47,365 nt of DNA from DAOTWP01 sp034435675 (GTDB taxonomy: Bacteria > Chloroflexota > Anaerolineae > Aggregatilineales > Phototrophicaceae). The notes beneath the pieces are model-generated. The model was not told the origin of the DNA, searched no databases, and worked only from the letters and a program-made list of their open reading frames with translations. How positions within the stretch are numbered: position 1 is the stretch's first letter; every line of letters starts with the position of its first letter. The stretch is from the NCBI GenBank assembly GCA_034435675.1, contig DAOTWP010000337.1:1-47365 (forward strand), in the 5' to 3' direction. Made by a program: the position numbers and the translations under genes. Positions 1 through 8,666 of this stretch are shown piece by piece.

Positions 1-127
1 TGTGTCAAAGCTTTGCCAGATTTTGGTCGGGATTCTGTCCAATTCCGTACAGGTCGTACAATGCCGCCCGGTAATGTGCATAAGCCGCGCATACACGTAT
101 ACGTACATAACGGTGTCTGGAAGTCGT

Positions 128-943
128 TCAATCCAGCGCTCGGCGCAGGGTTTCTGCCAGCCTCCGTACCGCCTGTGTGCCTTCGCGCCCGGCCTTAACG
201 AGCGCACTGCCAACGATAAAGCCATTCACCAGCCCATTCATCATGCGGGCGTGTTCTGCTGTACTGATACCAAACCCCAGTACCAGCGGCATGTCCGTCT
301 GTTGGCGCACCCGCGCAATAAACTCGGGCACGTCAGGCGGCAGGTCGGTGCGCGCGCCGGTGACGCCGGTCAGCGACACCATATAGATAAAGCCAGTCGC
401 CTGCTGCGCCACCAGTGCAATGCGGTCAGCGCTGCTGGTGGGCGCAAGGAAAAATACCAGCGCCAGCCCTTCGCGTGCGCAGATTGCCGCAATCTGCTCC
501 GCTTCTTCCGGCGGCAAATCGGGCACGATCAACCCGTTTGCCCCGGCAGTTTTTGCCTCGCTGACAAAGCGCTCCATGCCATATGCCAGCAGCGGATTGA
601 GATAGCCCATCAGCAGCATTGGCTGCTGCACGCCGCGTTCGCGCAGTGCCCGCACGCCCTGTAAACAGTGATTGACAGTTGTACCATTGTCCAGTGCTGT
701 CTGCGTCGCCGCCTGGATAACCGGACCATCCGCCAGCGGGTCGCTGAACGGGATGCCAATTTCAAACCCATCCGCGCCCGCCGCTGCCATCGCCAAAATC
801 ACATCCAGTGACGCCTCGTAATTCGGATAGCCGATGGGGAAATAGGGCAGGAAAGCTGCACGTTGCTGCGCCTGTGCTTGCGCGAACATGGCATTGATTG
901 CTGCCAAACCCTGCAATTCTATAGATTCACGCATTTGATTCAT
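128..943 (-). CDS. trpA: Tryptophan synthase alpha subunit
   Basis: This 271-residue protein is the alpha subunit that cleaves indole-3-glycerol phosphate to indole, which is channelled to TrpB. The phosphate-barrel motif EIGIPFSDPLADGP carries the catalytic Glu and Asp of the family, and GFGISTAEHA near the C-terminus is the phosphate-binding loop. Length is normal for TrpA (about 265-270). The ATG at 943 follows an AAAGGATGA ribosome site. It is the last gene of the trp operon and lies 72 nt after a histidine phosphatase gene instead of next to trpB, which is unusual. In the 127 bases downstream I see no convincing gene or terminator. Confidence 0.97.
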   Translation of the reverse strand: MNQMRESIELQGLAAINAMFAQAQAQQRAAFLPYFPIGYPNYEASLDVILAMAAAGADGFEIGIPFSDPLADGPVIQAATQTALDNGTTVNHCLQGVRALRERGVQQPMLLMGYLNPLLAYGMERFVSEAKTAGANGLIVPDLPPEEAEQIAAICAREGLALVFFLAPTSSADRIALVAQQATGFIYMVSLTGVTGARTDLPPDVPEFIARVRQQTDMPLVLGFGISTAEHARMMNGLVNGFIVGSALVKAGREGTQAVRRLAETLRRALD

Positions 944-1015
944 CCTTTAGCCCGATAACAGCCCAACAACCTTGTATTGCCACTCCGGTCGGCGACACTC
1001 TGAACTGGAGCGGCA

Positions 1016-1537
1016 CTAGCTCACCCGCAAGACCGCGATATTCACAAATCGCCCATTCTCATAATGGAGCCGCACGCCTTCACAGTAAGCGCAGTAACGC
1101 CCCCATGTGGCATGATCAGCATCCGGCAGACAGGCGACCGCCCCCGCTTCAATAATCCCACCATGGGTAATCAGCAGCGCAGCACCGCTGTCCGACAACG
1201 CTGCTGCAATCGAACGCCAGAACTCCGCCTGTTGTGCCGCAAACTGTGCTGTTTTACCGCCCTTGCGCACGGCAGCGGCAAACGGCGCGAAGCCCGCGTC
1301 CCAGGCAACCTCCACCTCAATGTCATCTGGCATGGCGCTCAGGCGCTCGTCCTGCTCGTCCACCGCAAAACCCATCGCAATGGCGGTTTCGTAGGCACGC
1401 GGGATACTGCTGGTGATAACGCGCTCGAACGTGCCCATTGTTTCGCCGACACGCCGCGCAAGGCTGACTCCTGCCTGCGACAGGTTCTGACCAGGTTTGC
1501 GACGCATGGTATGCCGCCGGACTTCAACAAAACGCAT
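1016..1537 (-). CDS. Histidine phosphatase family protein (SixA/PGM-like)
   Basis: About 173 residues. Near the N-terminus RRHT (His9) matches the RHG phospho-acceptor motif with Thr for Gly, and LLITHGGIIE supplies the second catalytic His, so it could be an active phosphomonoesterase. SSIPRAYETA matches the family's second Arg segment. I prefer the ATG at 1537 because AGGAG sits 8 nt before it; a GTG at 1543 would be only 2 nt from that AGGAG. It lies between a GT-A-like gene and trpA in the trp operon. The substrate cannot be read from the sequence. It is the second histidine-phosphatase homologue in this operon. Confidence 0.8.
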   Translation of the reverse strand: MRFVEVRRHTMRRKPGQNLSQAGVSLARRVGETMGTFERVITSSIPRAYETAIAMGFAVDEQDERLSAMPDDIEVEVAWDAGFAPFAAAVRKGGKTAQFAAQQAEFWRSIAAALSDSGAALLITHGGIIEAGAVACLPDADHATWGRYCAYCEGVRLHYENGRFVNIAVLRVS

Positions 1538-1539
1538 CT

Positions 1540-2316
1540 TCACTGCTCCTGTGACAGCGGATGCAGCAGTGCCGCCAGCCCCGCCGCGATAATCTCATGT
1601 GCGACAGCGACACGCCGCTGCCAGTGCCGTGCGTCCGCATCGTACTGCGCCGCCATTTCACGCTGGCGTTCGCGCCCGGCGGCGTTGTCCTGATACTGGT
1701 CGGGAATTTCCCAATCCAGCCCATCCACTTCGACATGGCTGATCTCAAACCCCGCCCGATACAGCAGCACAATCCATTCCGTATCTGCACCCAGCGCGCG
1801 CACTGGCGAACTGTGCGCCAGAATGAACTCACCAGCACGGCGGCTGAAGCCCTTTGACCCCGCGCCAAAATCCATCGGCTGCCCCACAACCTGCGAGAAT
1901 ACAGCGTTGATGATCTGCTCGGTTTCAAACATCGCCCGCGGGTGTGTTGCCCATGCCTGCGCCGTCCTGCCAATCACCAGGCAGTCACGCTGCTGGACAA
2001 GCTGTATCGCCTGCTGCCATTCCTGTGGGCGAGTTTCCGCCCAGCGAATCAGCCGGTCCATATCGACATAGTGAACGTGATCGGCATCGGTTTCCAGCGC
2101 CAGTCGCAGTGCCGTATAGCGCCCGCTGCCCCATTCGCTGTTGACAACGGTGCGCATGCCCGGCAGCGCTTGCAGTGCCATAACATCCTCACTGGCAGCA
2201 ACCGGCGGCAGTGAAACAATCACGCTGCTGTAAACCGTTTGCAGCGCGGGCAGCAGTCGTTTCAGACGGGGAATTTCCCCACGTGGATGGAAGGTTGTTG
2301 CCAGCACAACGCTCAC
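1540..2316 (-). CDS. GT-A glycosyltransferase-like protein of unknown function
   Basis: A 258-residue soluble protein. The start VVLATTFHPRGE, the motif HYVDMDRLIRW (a DxD-like DMD after a beta strand) and the later GADTEWIVLLYRAGFEI segment resemble a nucleotide-diphospho-sugar (GT-A) fold, but I recognise no named family. The GTG start at 2316 has AAGGAG 9 nt upstream. The stop lies 2 nt before the start of the following histidine phosphatase, so the two are probably translated together. It lies 48 nt after trpB in the trp operon. A role in a tryptophan-derived product is possible but is only inferred from position. Confidence 0.6.
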   Translation of the reverse strand: MSVVLATTFHPRGEIPRLKRLLPALQTVYSSVIVSLPPVAASEDVMALQALPGMRTVVNSEWGSGRYTALRLALETDADHVHYVDMDRLIRWAETRPQEWQQAIQLVQQRDCLVIGRTAQAWATHPRAMFETEQIINAVFSQVVGQPMDFGAGSKGFSRRAGEFILAHSSPVRALGADTEWIVLLYRAGFEISHVEVDGLDWEIPDQYQDNAAGRERQREMAAQYDADARHWQRRVAVAHEIIAAGLAALLHPLSQEQ

Positions 2317-2364
2317 TGCCTGCTGCTCCTTATGCGATACATACGCATAGCGCCTTTGCCCTTA

Positions 2365-3597
2365 TCATGTCAGGTGCAATTCTTTCATGACTGTATCAAG
2401 GTCTTTATCGCCGCGACCGGACAGATTCACCAGCAGAATGCTGTCCTTTGGCATCCCCGGCGCGCGTTTGATCACATCTGCTATCGCGTGGGCGCTTTCC
2501 AGTGCCGGGATAATCCCTTCCAGTCGGCACAACATCTGGAATGCCGCCAGTGCTTCGTCGTCGGTGGCGTAGGTGTAGAAGGCGCGTTCCGTCTGGCGCA
2601 GGTAAGCATGTTCCGGTCCGACGCTGGCGTAGTCCAGCCCGGCGCTGACGCTGTGTGTGTTGACAATTTGCCCGTCGGCGGACTGCATGACAAACGAGCG
2701 TGTGCCGTGCAGCACACCGGGTCGTCCGATGTCCGGATCAGCAAAACGCGCGGCATGTTCACCCCCGCCGATGCCGCGACCGCCAGCTTCAACGCCAATC
2801 AGTTCAACAGCTTCATCATCGCGGAAGGCGTGGAACAGCCCAATGGCGTTGCTGCCACCGCCCACACAGGCAATGCAGGCGTCTGGCAGCCTGCCTACCG
2901 TGTCGAGCATTTGCTGGCGCGCTTCGCTGCCAATGATACTCTGGAAATCGCGTACCATCATTGGGTAGGGATGTGGACCCAGCGCAGACCCCAGCAGATA
3001 GAAGGTGCTGCGAACATTGGTCACCCAATCGCGGATTGCCTCGTTAATGGCATCCTTCAGTGTTTTGCTGCCACTTTCTACCGGGATGACCTTTGCGCCG
3101 AGCAGTTTCATACGAAAGACATTGGGCTGCTGGCGGGCAATATCCACACTGCCCATATACACCTGGCATTCCAGCCCCAGCAGCGCTGCCGCCGTTGCGC
3201 TGGCGACACCATGTTGCCCCGCGCCCGTTTCCGCCACTACACGCTGTTTGCCCATGCGCTGTGCCAGCAGTGCCTGCCCGAGAGCGTTATTGATCTTGTG
3301 CGCGCCAGTATGCGCCAGGTCTTCGCGCTTGAGGTAGATTTGCGCGCCGCCCAGGTGTTCGCTCAGCCGTGCGGCATAGGTAACCGGAGTCGGACGCCCG
3401 GTATAGGTTGCCTGAAGCTGCGCCAACCGCGCCCGAAAATGTGCATCGGCAATTGCATCCCGATAAGCGGCGGTCAGTTCATCGAGCGCGGGCATCAACG
3501 TTTCGGGCACGAAGCGCCCGCCGAACTCGCCAAAGTAGCCGCGCGCGTCGGGCAGAGTGGTGGTCAATGATTCGTGTTTCAATTCAAGTGTGCTCAT
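2365..3597 (-). CDS. trpB: Tryptophan synthase beta subunit
   Basis: This 410-residue PLP enzyme condenses indole with serine to make tryptophan. LKREDLAHTGAHKINNALG holds the PLP-binding Lys (in HKINN), VGGGSNAIG is the phosphate-binding loop and ETGAGQHGVA contains the catalytic Glu. It is the TrpB1 type by length and motif. The ATG at 3597 follows AGGAATACTG. The gene sits 58 nt downstream of a GNAT gene and 48 nt upstream of a GT-A-like gene. It is thus separated from trpA by two foreign genes and from trpF by two others. Confidence 0.98.
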   Translation of the reverse strand: MSTLELKHESLTTTLPDARGYFGEFGGRFVPETLMPALDELTAAYRDAIADAHFRARLAQLQATYTGRPTPVTYAARLSEHLGGAQIYLKREDLAHTGAHKINNALGQALLAQRMGKQRVVAETGAGQHGVASATAAALLGLECQVYMGSVDIARQQPNVFRMKLLGAKVIPVESGSKTLKDAINEAIRDWVTNVRSTFYLLGSALGPHPYPMMVRDFQSIIGSEARQQMLDTVGRLPDACIACVGGGSNAIGLFHAFRDDEAVELIGVEAGGRGIGGGEHAARFADPDIGRPGVLHGTRSFVMQSADGQIVNTHSVSAGLDYASVGPEHAYLRQTERAFYTYATDDEALAAFQMLCRLEGIIPALESAHAIADVIKRAPGMPKDSILLVNLSGRGDKDLDTVMKELHLT

Positions 3598-3655
3598 CAG
3601 TATTCCTGTATTGGCAGTGTTTCAGTTCACTTCGGTGGCGGATTCAGAGGGTGCC

Positions 3656-4177
3656 TTACATCCCTACCGTCTTACTACGCCGTTCCAGCAGCACAGTGTC
3701 GCGCCATGTGCCGGTCAGTTCATGGAAGCCAATGCGCTCCCGGTAGCCGACCTCGCGGAAGCCGCAGCGTTTGTGCAGCGCAATGCTGGCGACATTTTCC
3801 GGAAAAATGCCCGCTTGCAGGGTCCAGAATCCGGCGGCTTCCGCCGCCTCAATGAGTGCCGTCAGGAGGAATTTGCCTGCCCCCTGCCCGCGTGCTGCCG
3901 CTGCAATGTAAATCATTTCTTCTGCAACCCCGCGATAGACATGCCGCTTAGAATAGGGTGATAGCACCGAAAAGCCGATAACCGCGCCGGATGCCGTGTC
4001 GCGCACCACCAGGCGGCATGACGCATGCTTACCGGCTGACCATGTTTCCCAGTCCGGCGGGGCATCAATCTCGAATGTTGCGTTCGCGCCGCGAATACCT
4101 TCCAGATAGATGGCACGCACGGCAGCCCAGTCTTCGGGCTGCATCGGGTCAATATGCAAAGCCGCAGGATGCACCAT
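3656..4177 (-). CDS. GNAT N-acetyltransferase (phosphinothricin acetyltransferase-like)
   Basis: This 173-residue protein has the layout of the Pat/Bar-type GNAT family: IDPMQPEDWAAVRAIYLEGI at the N-terminus, the acetyl-CoA loop AARGQGAGKFLL (RGQGAGK) and a C-terminal HKRCGFREVGYRERIGFHEL segment. Members acetylate the amino group of small amino-acid-like compounds. Lying in a trp operon, an amino acid or amine substrate is plausible but unproven. The ATG at 4177 comes 2 nt after the stop of the NUDIX gene, which implies coupled translation. Length is normal for the family. Confidence 0.85.
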   Translation of the reverse strand: MVHPAALHIDPMQPEDWAAVRAIYLEGIRGANATFEIDAPPDWETWSAGKHASCRLVVRDTASGAVIGFSVLSPYSKRHVYRGVAEEMIYIAAAARGQGAGKFLLTALIEAAEAAGFWTLQAGIFPENVASIALHKRCGFREVGYRERIGFHELTGTWRDTVLLERRSKTVGM

Positions 4178-4179
4178 GT

Positions 4180-4806
4180 TCAGATCACCAGATGTTTTTC
4201 GCCGGACAGACAGCGCTTTGCCAGCACCAGTGCCCGGTAGGTATAGCGGTCGTACTGCACTATGAAGTCATTCAGTGCGAGCGTAACCCTGCCCGCATTG
4301 AAACCCACTGCCGCCGCCGCGATGCTGCTGCATTCCCCCGCGAACAGCGCCAGCCCATCGTCAATAGCAAACTGTACCAGCCCGCTGACTTCATCCGCTG
4401 CAAAAGCAAAACTGCTCAACGGACGGTTATGAATCAGGAAGAAGATGTCGTTAAACTCGTAGTCCACCAGCCCACGCTGACGTGTCACGGATGCGCGCAT
4501 GCCCACCGGAATCAGAGCATCGAACTGCACCGTTATACCGAGTTCCTCCTGTATTTCGCGCACGCCGTCGGCAATCGTTTCCCCGGCGGCGTAATGACCG
4601 GCTGCGGTGATATCCAGTAGATTGGGGTAGAACTCTTTATCGGGTCCGCGCTTTTGCATGACGATATAGTCGACGCCATCCTCTGCACGAAAGATCACCC
4701 AGCAGTGAAATGTGCGATGCCAGTCGCCATCACGGTGAACCTCGTCGCGCGGTTTCACACCCAGATGGCGTAAATTCTCGTCGTAGATGTCCAGCAGTTC
4801 ACGCAT
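4180..4806 (-). CDS. NUDIX hydrolase (YfcD/isopentenyl-diphosphate-isomerase-like group)
   Basis: About 208 residues. The Nudix box reads AGHYAAGETIADGVREIQEELG, one residue shorter between Glu and REUxEE than the textbook pattern, a form I associate with the YfcD-like branch. The N-terminus RELLDIYDENLRHLG with a following HCWVIF strand also fits that branch. The reading frame runs on upstream, but the real start is the ATG at 4806, which overlaps the trpF stop by 8 nt in ATGCGTGA. Its substrate, a nucleoside-diphosphate-linked compound, is unknown. Its place between trpF and a GNAT gene suggests co-regulation with tryptophan synthesis. Confidence 0.85.
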   Translation of the reverse strand: MRELLDIYDENLRHLGVKPRDEVHRDGDWHRTFHCWVIFRAEDGVDYIVMQKRGPDKEFYPNLLDITAAGHYAAGETIADGVREIQEELGITVQFDALIPVGMRASVTRQRGLVDYEFNDIFFLIHNRPLSSFAFAADEVSGLVQFAIDDGLALFAGECSSIAAAAVGFNAGRVTLALNDFIVQYDRYTYRALVLAKRCLSGEKHLVI

Positions 4807-5473
4807 GTGGTAGTGTTCCCCGCACTGCGGCAATGAATGCCGCAACCAGCGCCGCGTCTTTACTGCCCGGCTTGTCCAGCGCTTCAACCCCGCTGGCAAC
4901 ATCCACGCCCCAGGGCGCAATCGCGGCGATTCGTCCGGCGACATTCTCCGGTGTCAGCCCGCCTGCCAGCATCAGGCGCGGCACCTGCGCCTTGACCGCC
5001 AGCGCGACCTCGGTGCTTGCCTGTTCGCCAGTACCGCCATAGAGCTTCGGGTGATAGGCATCCAACAGCAATGAAGGCACACGTTCATCCACGGGCATCA
5101 GCGGCGCGAAATACTGCACATCATCAAGTGCCTGAGCCTTGTTCATCGGGCGCACCGCCTTATATGCCAGCCCATGCAGTTCCTGCATCATGTCATCGGA
5201 TTCATCACCCGAAAGCTGGGCAAAATCCAGCCCGATGCGGTTCATCAAGGCGGAAACAGTGCTGGCAACCTCGTTAACAAAGACGCCAACCAGCAGCGGG
5301 CAGCGTTCGCCTAGCGCGGCGCGCAGTCGGTCACAAATGGCGGTGGCAGCTTCTGGCGCGAGATAACGCGGTGACTGCCGGTAGCAGTTGAAGCCGAGCA
5401 GATCTGCGCCTGCTGCTGCCGCCATGTGCGCATCTTCATAGGTGGTTACCCCACAAATCTTGATTCTGACCAT
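4799..5473 (-). CDS. trpF: Phosphoribosylanthranilate isomerase
   Basis: This TIM-barrel enzyme performs the Amadori rearrangement of phosphoribosylanthranilate. The N-terminus MVRIKICGVTTYEDA has the catalytic Cys in KICG, and LLLDAYHPKLYGGTG with LAGGLTPENV and DVASGVE forms the phosphate site and the catalytic Asp. About 224 residues. The ATG at 5473 follows AAAGGGG at good spacing; an upstream GTG at 5527 overlaps the trpC stop as GTGA and would add 18 residues, but the conserved start favours 5473. The 3' end overlaps the NUDIX gene by 8 nt. Confidence 0.95.
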   Translation of the reverse strand: MVRIKICGVTTYEDAHMAAAAGADLLGFNCYRQSPRYLAPEAATAICDRLRAALGERCPLLVGVFVNEVASTVSALMNRIGLDFAQLSGDESDDMMQELHGLAYKAVRPMNKAQALDDVQYFAPLMPVDERVPSLLLDAYHPKLYGGTGEQASTEVALAVKAQVPRLMLAGGLTPENVAGRIAAIAPWGVDVASGVEALDKPGSKDAALVAAFIAAVRGTLPHA

Positions 5474-5523
5474 CGCCGAGACCCCTTTGCTGCCGTGCTG
5501 TATACCACCAGCATAACGCAAAT

Positions 5524-6336
5524 TCACTGGTGAGCGGAACGCGACTGGCTGCTAAACAGGTGTACCTGCACACCTATATCGGCAGATCTCAGCAGTCCTT
5601 CGCCCACCAGAACAGCATGCACGCCTGCCGCTGCCATACGCGCTACGTCCGCTGCACTGCGAACCGCGCTTTCGGCAACCAGCGTGATTTCCGGTGGAAT
5701 CTGCCGCGCCAGCCGTTCGGTAATGCTTAAGTCTTCATGGAAGGTTTTCAGGTCACGATTGTTGATGCCGATCACCTGTGCGCCGAGCTTCAGCGCCCGT
5801 TCCAGCTCCACTTCGTTGTGGACTTCGACCAGCGCCGCCATACCATGACCGACAATCTCAGCATGCAAATCAGTAAGCCGGGCATCGTCAAGGGCAGCAG
5901 CAATCAGCAGTACGGCGTCGGCATGATGTGCCCGCGCCAGCGCTACCTGATAGCGATCGAGTACAAATTCCTTGCACAGCACCGGAACGCTGACAGCAGC
6001 ACGAACGCTGCTCAGATATGCAAACGCACCCTGAAAGAAGTGTTCGTCGGTCAGCACAGAAATCGCTGCCGCGCCGTGTACCGCGTACAGCGTGCCGAGC
6101 GCAACAGGATCAAATGCCTCCAGCAGTACCCCTTTGCTGGGAGAGGCTTTTTTGACTTCGGCAATCAGCGCTATATGCTGCCCGGCGTGCAGTGCCGCTG
6201 CGAAGTCGCGCACGGGGGTGGCTTCGGCAGCGGCATGCAGCACAGCATCGAGCGGTTGGCGGGCGCGGTAAGCGGCAACTTCATCCAGTTTATGCGCCAG
6301 GATTTTGTCCAAGATCGTTTCTGTTTTCACGAACAT
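5524..6336 (-). CDS. trpC: Indole-3-glycerol phosphate synthase
   Basis: A 270-residue TIM-barrel enzyme that closes the indole ring. IALIAEVKKASPSKG carries the catalytic Lys region, LCKEFVLDRYQV the second Lys, GINNRDLKTF the Asn/Arg site and VAESAVRSAADV the phosphate site with its Glu. Length is typical (about 255-270). The ATG at 6336 lies 32 nt after the trpD stop. TrpC and TrpF are separate polypeptides here, unlike the enterobacterial fusion. Confidence 0.97.
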   Translation of the reverse strand: MFVKTETILDKILAHKLDEVAAYRARQPLDAVLHAAAEATPVRDFAAALHAGQHIALIAEVKKASPSKGVLLEAFDPVALGTLYAVHGAAAISVLTDEHFFQGAFAYLSSVRAAVSVPVLCKEFVLDRYQVALARAHHADAVLLIAAALDDARLTDLHAEIVGHGMAALVEVHNEVELERALKLGAQVIGINNRDLKTFHEDLSITERLARQIPPEITLVAESAVRSAADVARMAAAGVHAVLVGEGLLRSADIGVQVHLFSSQSRSAHQ

Positions 6337-6368
6337 CGTTCACCACGTCCCTGTGCGCAAGTCATCCT

Positions 6369-7400
6369 TTATTGCATAAACTGCTGCGAAGCTGCAATCA
6401 GCGCATCAAGCTTATGCAGCGCTGCCCCAGTCTCAATTGAGTCGCGCGCTATGCTGATTCCCGCCCGCAAATCCTCGGCTTTGCCCGCCGCCCAGATTGC
6501 CGCACCTGCGTTGAGCAGCACGACATCGCGTTTTGCGCCGTCTACAGTGCCATCCAGCACCCCGCGCAGAATACGCGCATTGGTCTCAGGGTCAGCGCCC
6601 AACAGATCCGAGATATGCGTACCCTTAAAACCATAGTCTTCGGGCTGCAATTCATAGGATCGTACACTGCCATGATCGAAGAAACTGACCTGATTTGGAC
6701 CTGTCGTCGTCAGTTCATCCACGCCGCCATAACCGCTGACAATCACCGCACGCTCCGATCCCAATTTGCCGAGCACGTGTGCCAGCAGATCGGTCAGGTC
6801 TGCGGCAAAAACGCCCATCAACTGCCGCTTTGCACCCGCAGGATTGGTCAGCGGTCCGAGGATATTGAAAATCGTGCGGACGCCCATCTGCCGCCGGGGT
6901 CCTATCGCATATTTCATCGCGGGATGCAGTCTGGTGGCAAAAAGAAAGCCGATGCCGACTTCATCCACACACTGCCCCACCTGTTCGGGAGTCAGTTCCA
7001 GGTTTACCCCCAGCGCTGCCAGAACATCAGCGCTGCCACTTTTGCTGGTTGCTGCGCGGTTGCCGTGTTTGGCAACCGGGATGCCTGCCCCTGCTGCGAC
7101 AAATGCCACCGTCGTGCTGATATTGAAAGTCCCGGATTTATCACCGCCTGTACCACAGGTGTCCAGCAGCAGCATGCTGTCTGTACGGGTGGGTACAGGC
7201 GTCGCATTAGCGCGCATCGCGCGCGCGCTGCCGACAATTTCATCCGAGGTTTCGCCCTTCATGCGCAGTGCCATCAGATACGCCGCAATCTGCGCATCGG
7301 TAGCCTCGCCGGACATAATCTGGTTCATCACCGCTTCGGCTTCATCTTCCTGCAAATGTCCAAAGCGGCTAAGCAGGTCAATTGCGCGCTGAATATCCAT
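6369..7400 (-). CDS. trpD: Anthranilate phosphoribosyltransferase
   Basis: A 343-residue enzyme that transfers the phosphoribosyl group of PRPP to anthranilate. The PRPP/metal motifs are intact: DTCGTGGDKSGTFNIST, VAKHGNRAATSKSGSADVL, and GYGGVDELTTTGP later in the chain. The N-terminal helical domain contains MSGEATDAQIAAYLMALRMKGET. The length is usual. ATG at 7400; 18 nt after the trpG stop. It is not fused to TrpG. Confidence 0.98.
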   Translation of the reverse strand: MDIQRAIDLLSRFGHLQEDEAEAVMNQIMSGEATDAQIAAYLMALRMKGETSDEIVGSARAMRANATPVPTRTDSMLLLDTCGTGGDKSGTFNISTTVAFVAAGAGIPVAKHGNRAATSKSGSADVLAALGVNLELTPEQVGQCVDEVGIGFLFATRLHPAMKYAIGPRRQMGVRTIFNILGPLTNPAGAKRQLMGVFAADLTDLLAHVLGKLGSERAVIVSGYGGVDELTTTGPNQVSFFDHGSVRSYELQPEDYGFKGTHISDLLGADPETNARILRGVLDGTVDGAKRDVVLLNAGAAIWAAGKAEDLRAGISIARDSIETGAALHKLDALIAASQQFMQ

Positions 7401-7418
7401 GCTGCTACCCTTTAGCCT

Positions 7419-8006
7419 TTAGACCGCTACCGGCACTTTCAGTTCCAGAAAATTTTGCAGCATCCGCGGACCAAACTTCGTCAGGATGCTCTCCGGGTGG
7501 AACTGGACCCCCACCACGGGGTAATGTCGGTGGCGCAGCCCCATGATTTCGCCGCTGTCGGCAAAGGCGATGACTTGCAAGACATCGGGCAGGGTGATTT
7601 CCTCGACAATCAGGCTGTGATAGCGCGTGGCAACAAACGGGCTGGGCACACCAACGAACAGCGGATCACCTTTGTGATAGACCATACTGGTCTTGCCATG
7701 CATGAGCGTGGGGGCGCGGGTGACGACCCCGCCGTATGCCTGCCCGATTGCCTGATGCCCCAGGCATACGCCCAGAATCGGGATCTGCGCACCAAACTCG
7801 CCGATGACTTCCAATGATATGCCCGCATCGTCAGGATCGCCCGGTCCTGGCGAAATGACGATGTGTGACGGGCGCATAGCATGAATAGCACTCAGGGTGA
7901 TCTGGTCGTTGCGCGCAACACGCAGTTCCGCGCCCATCTCGCCCATCTGCTGCACAAGGTTAAATGTAAAACTGTCGTAGTTGTCAATCACGAGCACGTT
8001 AGTCAT
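7419..8006 (-). CDS. trpG: Anthranilate synthase glutaminase subunit
   Basis: Class I glutamine amidotransferase of about 195 residues that feeds ammonia to TrpE. VLVIDNYDSFTFNLVQ is the typical start, PGPGDPDDAG is the oxyanion region, GVCLGHQAIGQAYGG contains the nucleophilic Cys, and VGVQFHPES the His-Glu pair. The ATG at 8006 is preferred over one at 8015, because GGAGG lies 9 nt before the former and directly abuts the latter. The start overlaps the stop of the upstream phosphatase-like gene by 8 nt (ATGACTAA), so the two genes are translationally coupled. Confidence 0.96.
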   Translation of the reverse strand: MTNVLVIDNYDSFTFNLVQQMGEMGAELRVARNDQITLSAIHAMRPSHIVISPGPGDPDDAGISLEVIGEFGAQIPILGVCLGHQAIGQAYGGVVTRAPTLMHGKTSMVYHKGDPLFVGVPSPFVATRYHSLIVEEITLPDVLQVIAFADSGEIMGLRHRHYPVVGVQFHPESILTKFGPRMLQNFLELKVPVAV

Positions 8007-8658
8007 GCCCTTCATCCTCCATTTCTCGAAATGCGTTGGATGCCAGCCCTTCCAGATGCATCACATCGTTCGTGGCAACCAGGCGCCATGCTGCGCCATC
8101 ATTTTCACGGGCAATGGTCGTCACGGAGGAGTTAGTGATGCCAACGGTATACAGCTCATATTCCGGCACAAGGTTGTCAATCAGCATATTCGTGGCATTG
8201 GTATGGGTGATAATGCCGACAATTTCACCGTCTGCCTCTTCCAGAATAGCCTCAAGGGCTTTCAGAACCCGCCCGCGCACATCCGCCCGCGATTCGCCGC
8301 CCGGAATGCGATAATTCTCCGGGTTTGCCAGCAGCGCCTGATACTGGTCAGGATACCATTCGTGAATCTGCTCCAGGGTTAAGCCCTGCCACTGCCCGAC
8401 ATGCCGTTCGCGCAGGCGTTCGTCCATAATTGGATCGAAACCCAATGGTTTGGCGAGAATCTTTGCCGTTTGCATCGCACGGCGCAGATCACTGGTATAC
8501 AACGCGCTTAGTCCGATATGTCGCACATATTTGGCAAGCGCCTGGACCTGCGCGCGCCCATGCGTATTCAATGGACTGGCAACCCAGCCCTGATAACGTC
8601 CTTCCCGATTCCAGTCTGTTTCGCCGGGGCGAATGAGAATAATGCGTTTGACGGTCAT
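7999..8658 (-). CDS. Histidine phosphatase-fold protein lacking the catalytic His (RPGE motif)
   Basis: This 219-residue protein matches the phosphoglycerate mutase/CobC-like family across its length: LIRPGETDWNREGRYQGW, TSDLRRAMQTAKIL, RLRERHVGQWQGLT and GGESRADVRGRV. The phospho-accepting His of RHGE is replaced by Pro11 (codon CCC at 8626-8628), while the second active-site His is kept in IITHTNATN. By family knowledge, loss of this His should abolish phosphoenzyme formation, so it may be a pseudo-phosphatase or binding protein. The start is 8 nt after trpE, and its 3' end overlaps trpG. Its intact frame and tight coupling argue against a decaying gene. The function is unknown. Confidence 0.88.
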   Translation of the reverse strand: MTVKRIILIRPGETDWNREGRYQGWVASPLNTHGRAQVQALAKYVRHIGLSALYTSDLRRAMQTAKILAKPLGFDPIMDERLRERHVGQWQGLTLEQIHEWYPDQYQALLANPENYRIPGGESRADVRGRVLKALEAILEEADGEIVGIITHTNATNMLIDNLVPEYELYTVGITNSSVTTIARENDGAAWRLVATNDVMHLEGLASNAFREMEDEGHD

Positions 8659-8666
8659 TTTGTCTC

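Noticed and set aside
1..108. Possible gene start on the minus strand at 108 (MYVYVYARLMH)
   Set aside because: It is open to the window edge but only 36 codons are visible, without a ribosome site or a recognisable pattern, so it cannot be supported.
2..664. Plus-strand frame covering the trpA end
   Set aside because: It is antisense to trpA and compositionally odd, with no ribosome site or family.
2239..3570. 443-residue plus-strand frame opposite trpB
   Set aside because: It lies wholly on the antisense of trpB, which has complete family motifs. The product is Cys/His/Arg-rich with no domain, a typical shadow of GC-rich codon use.
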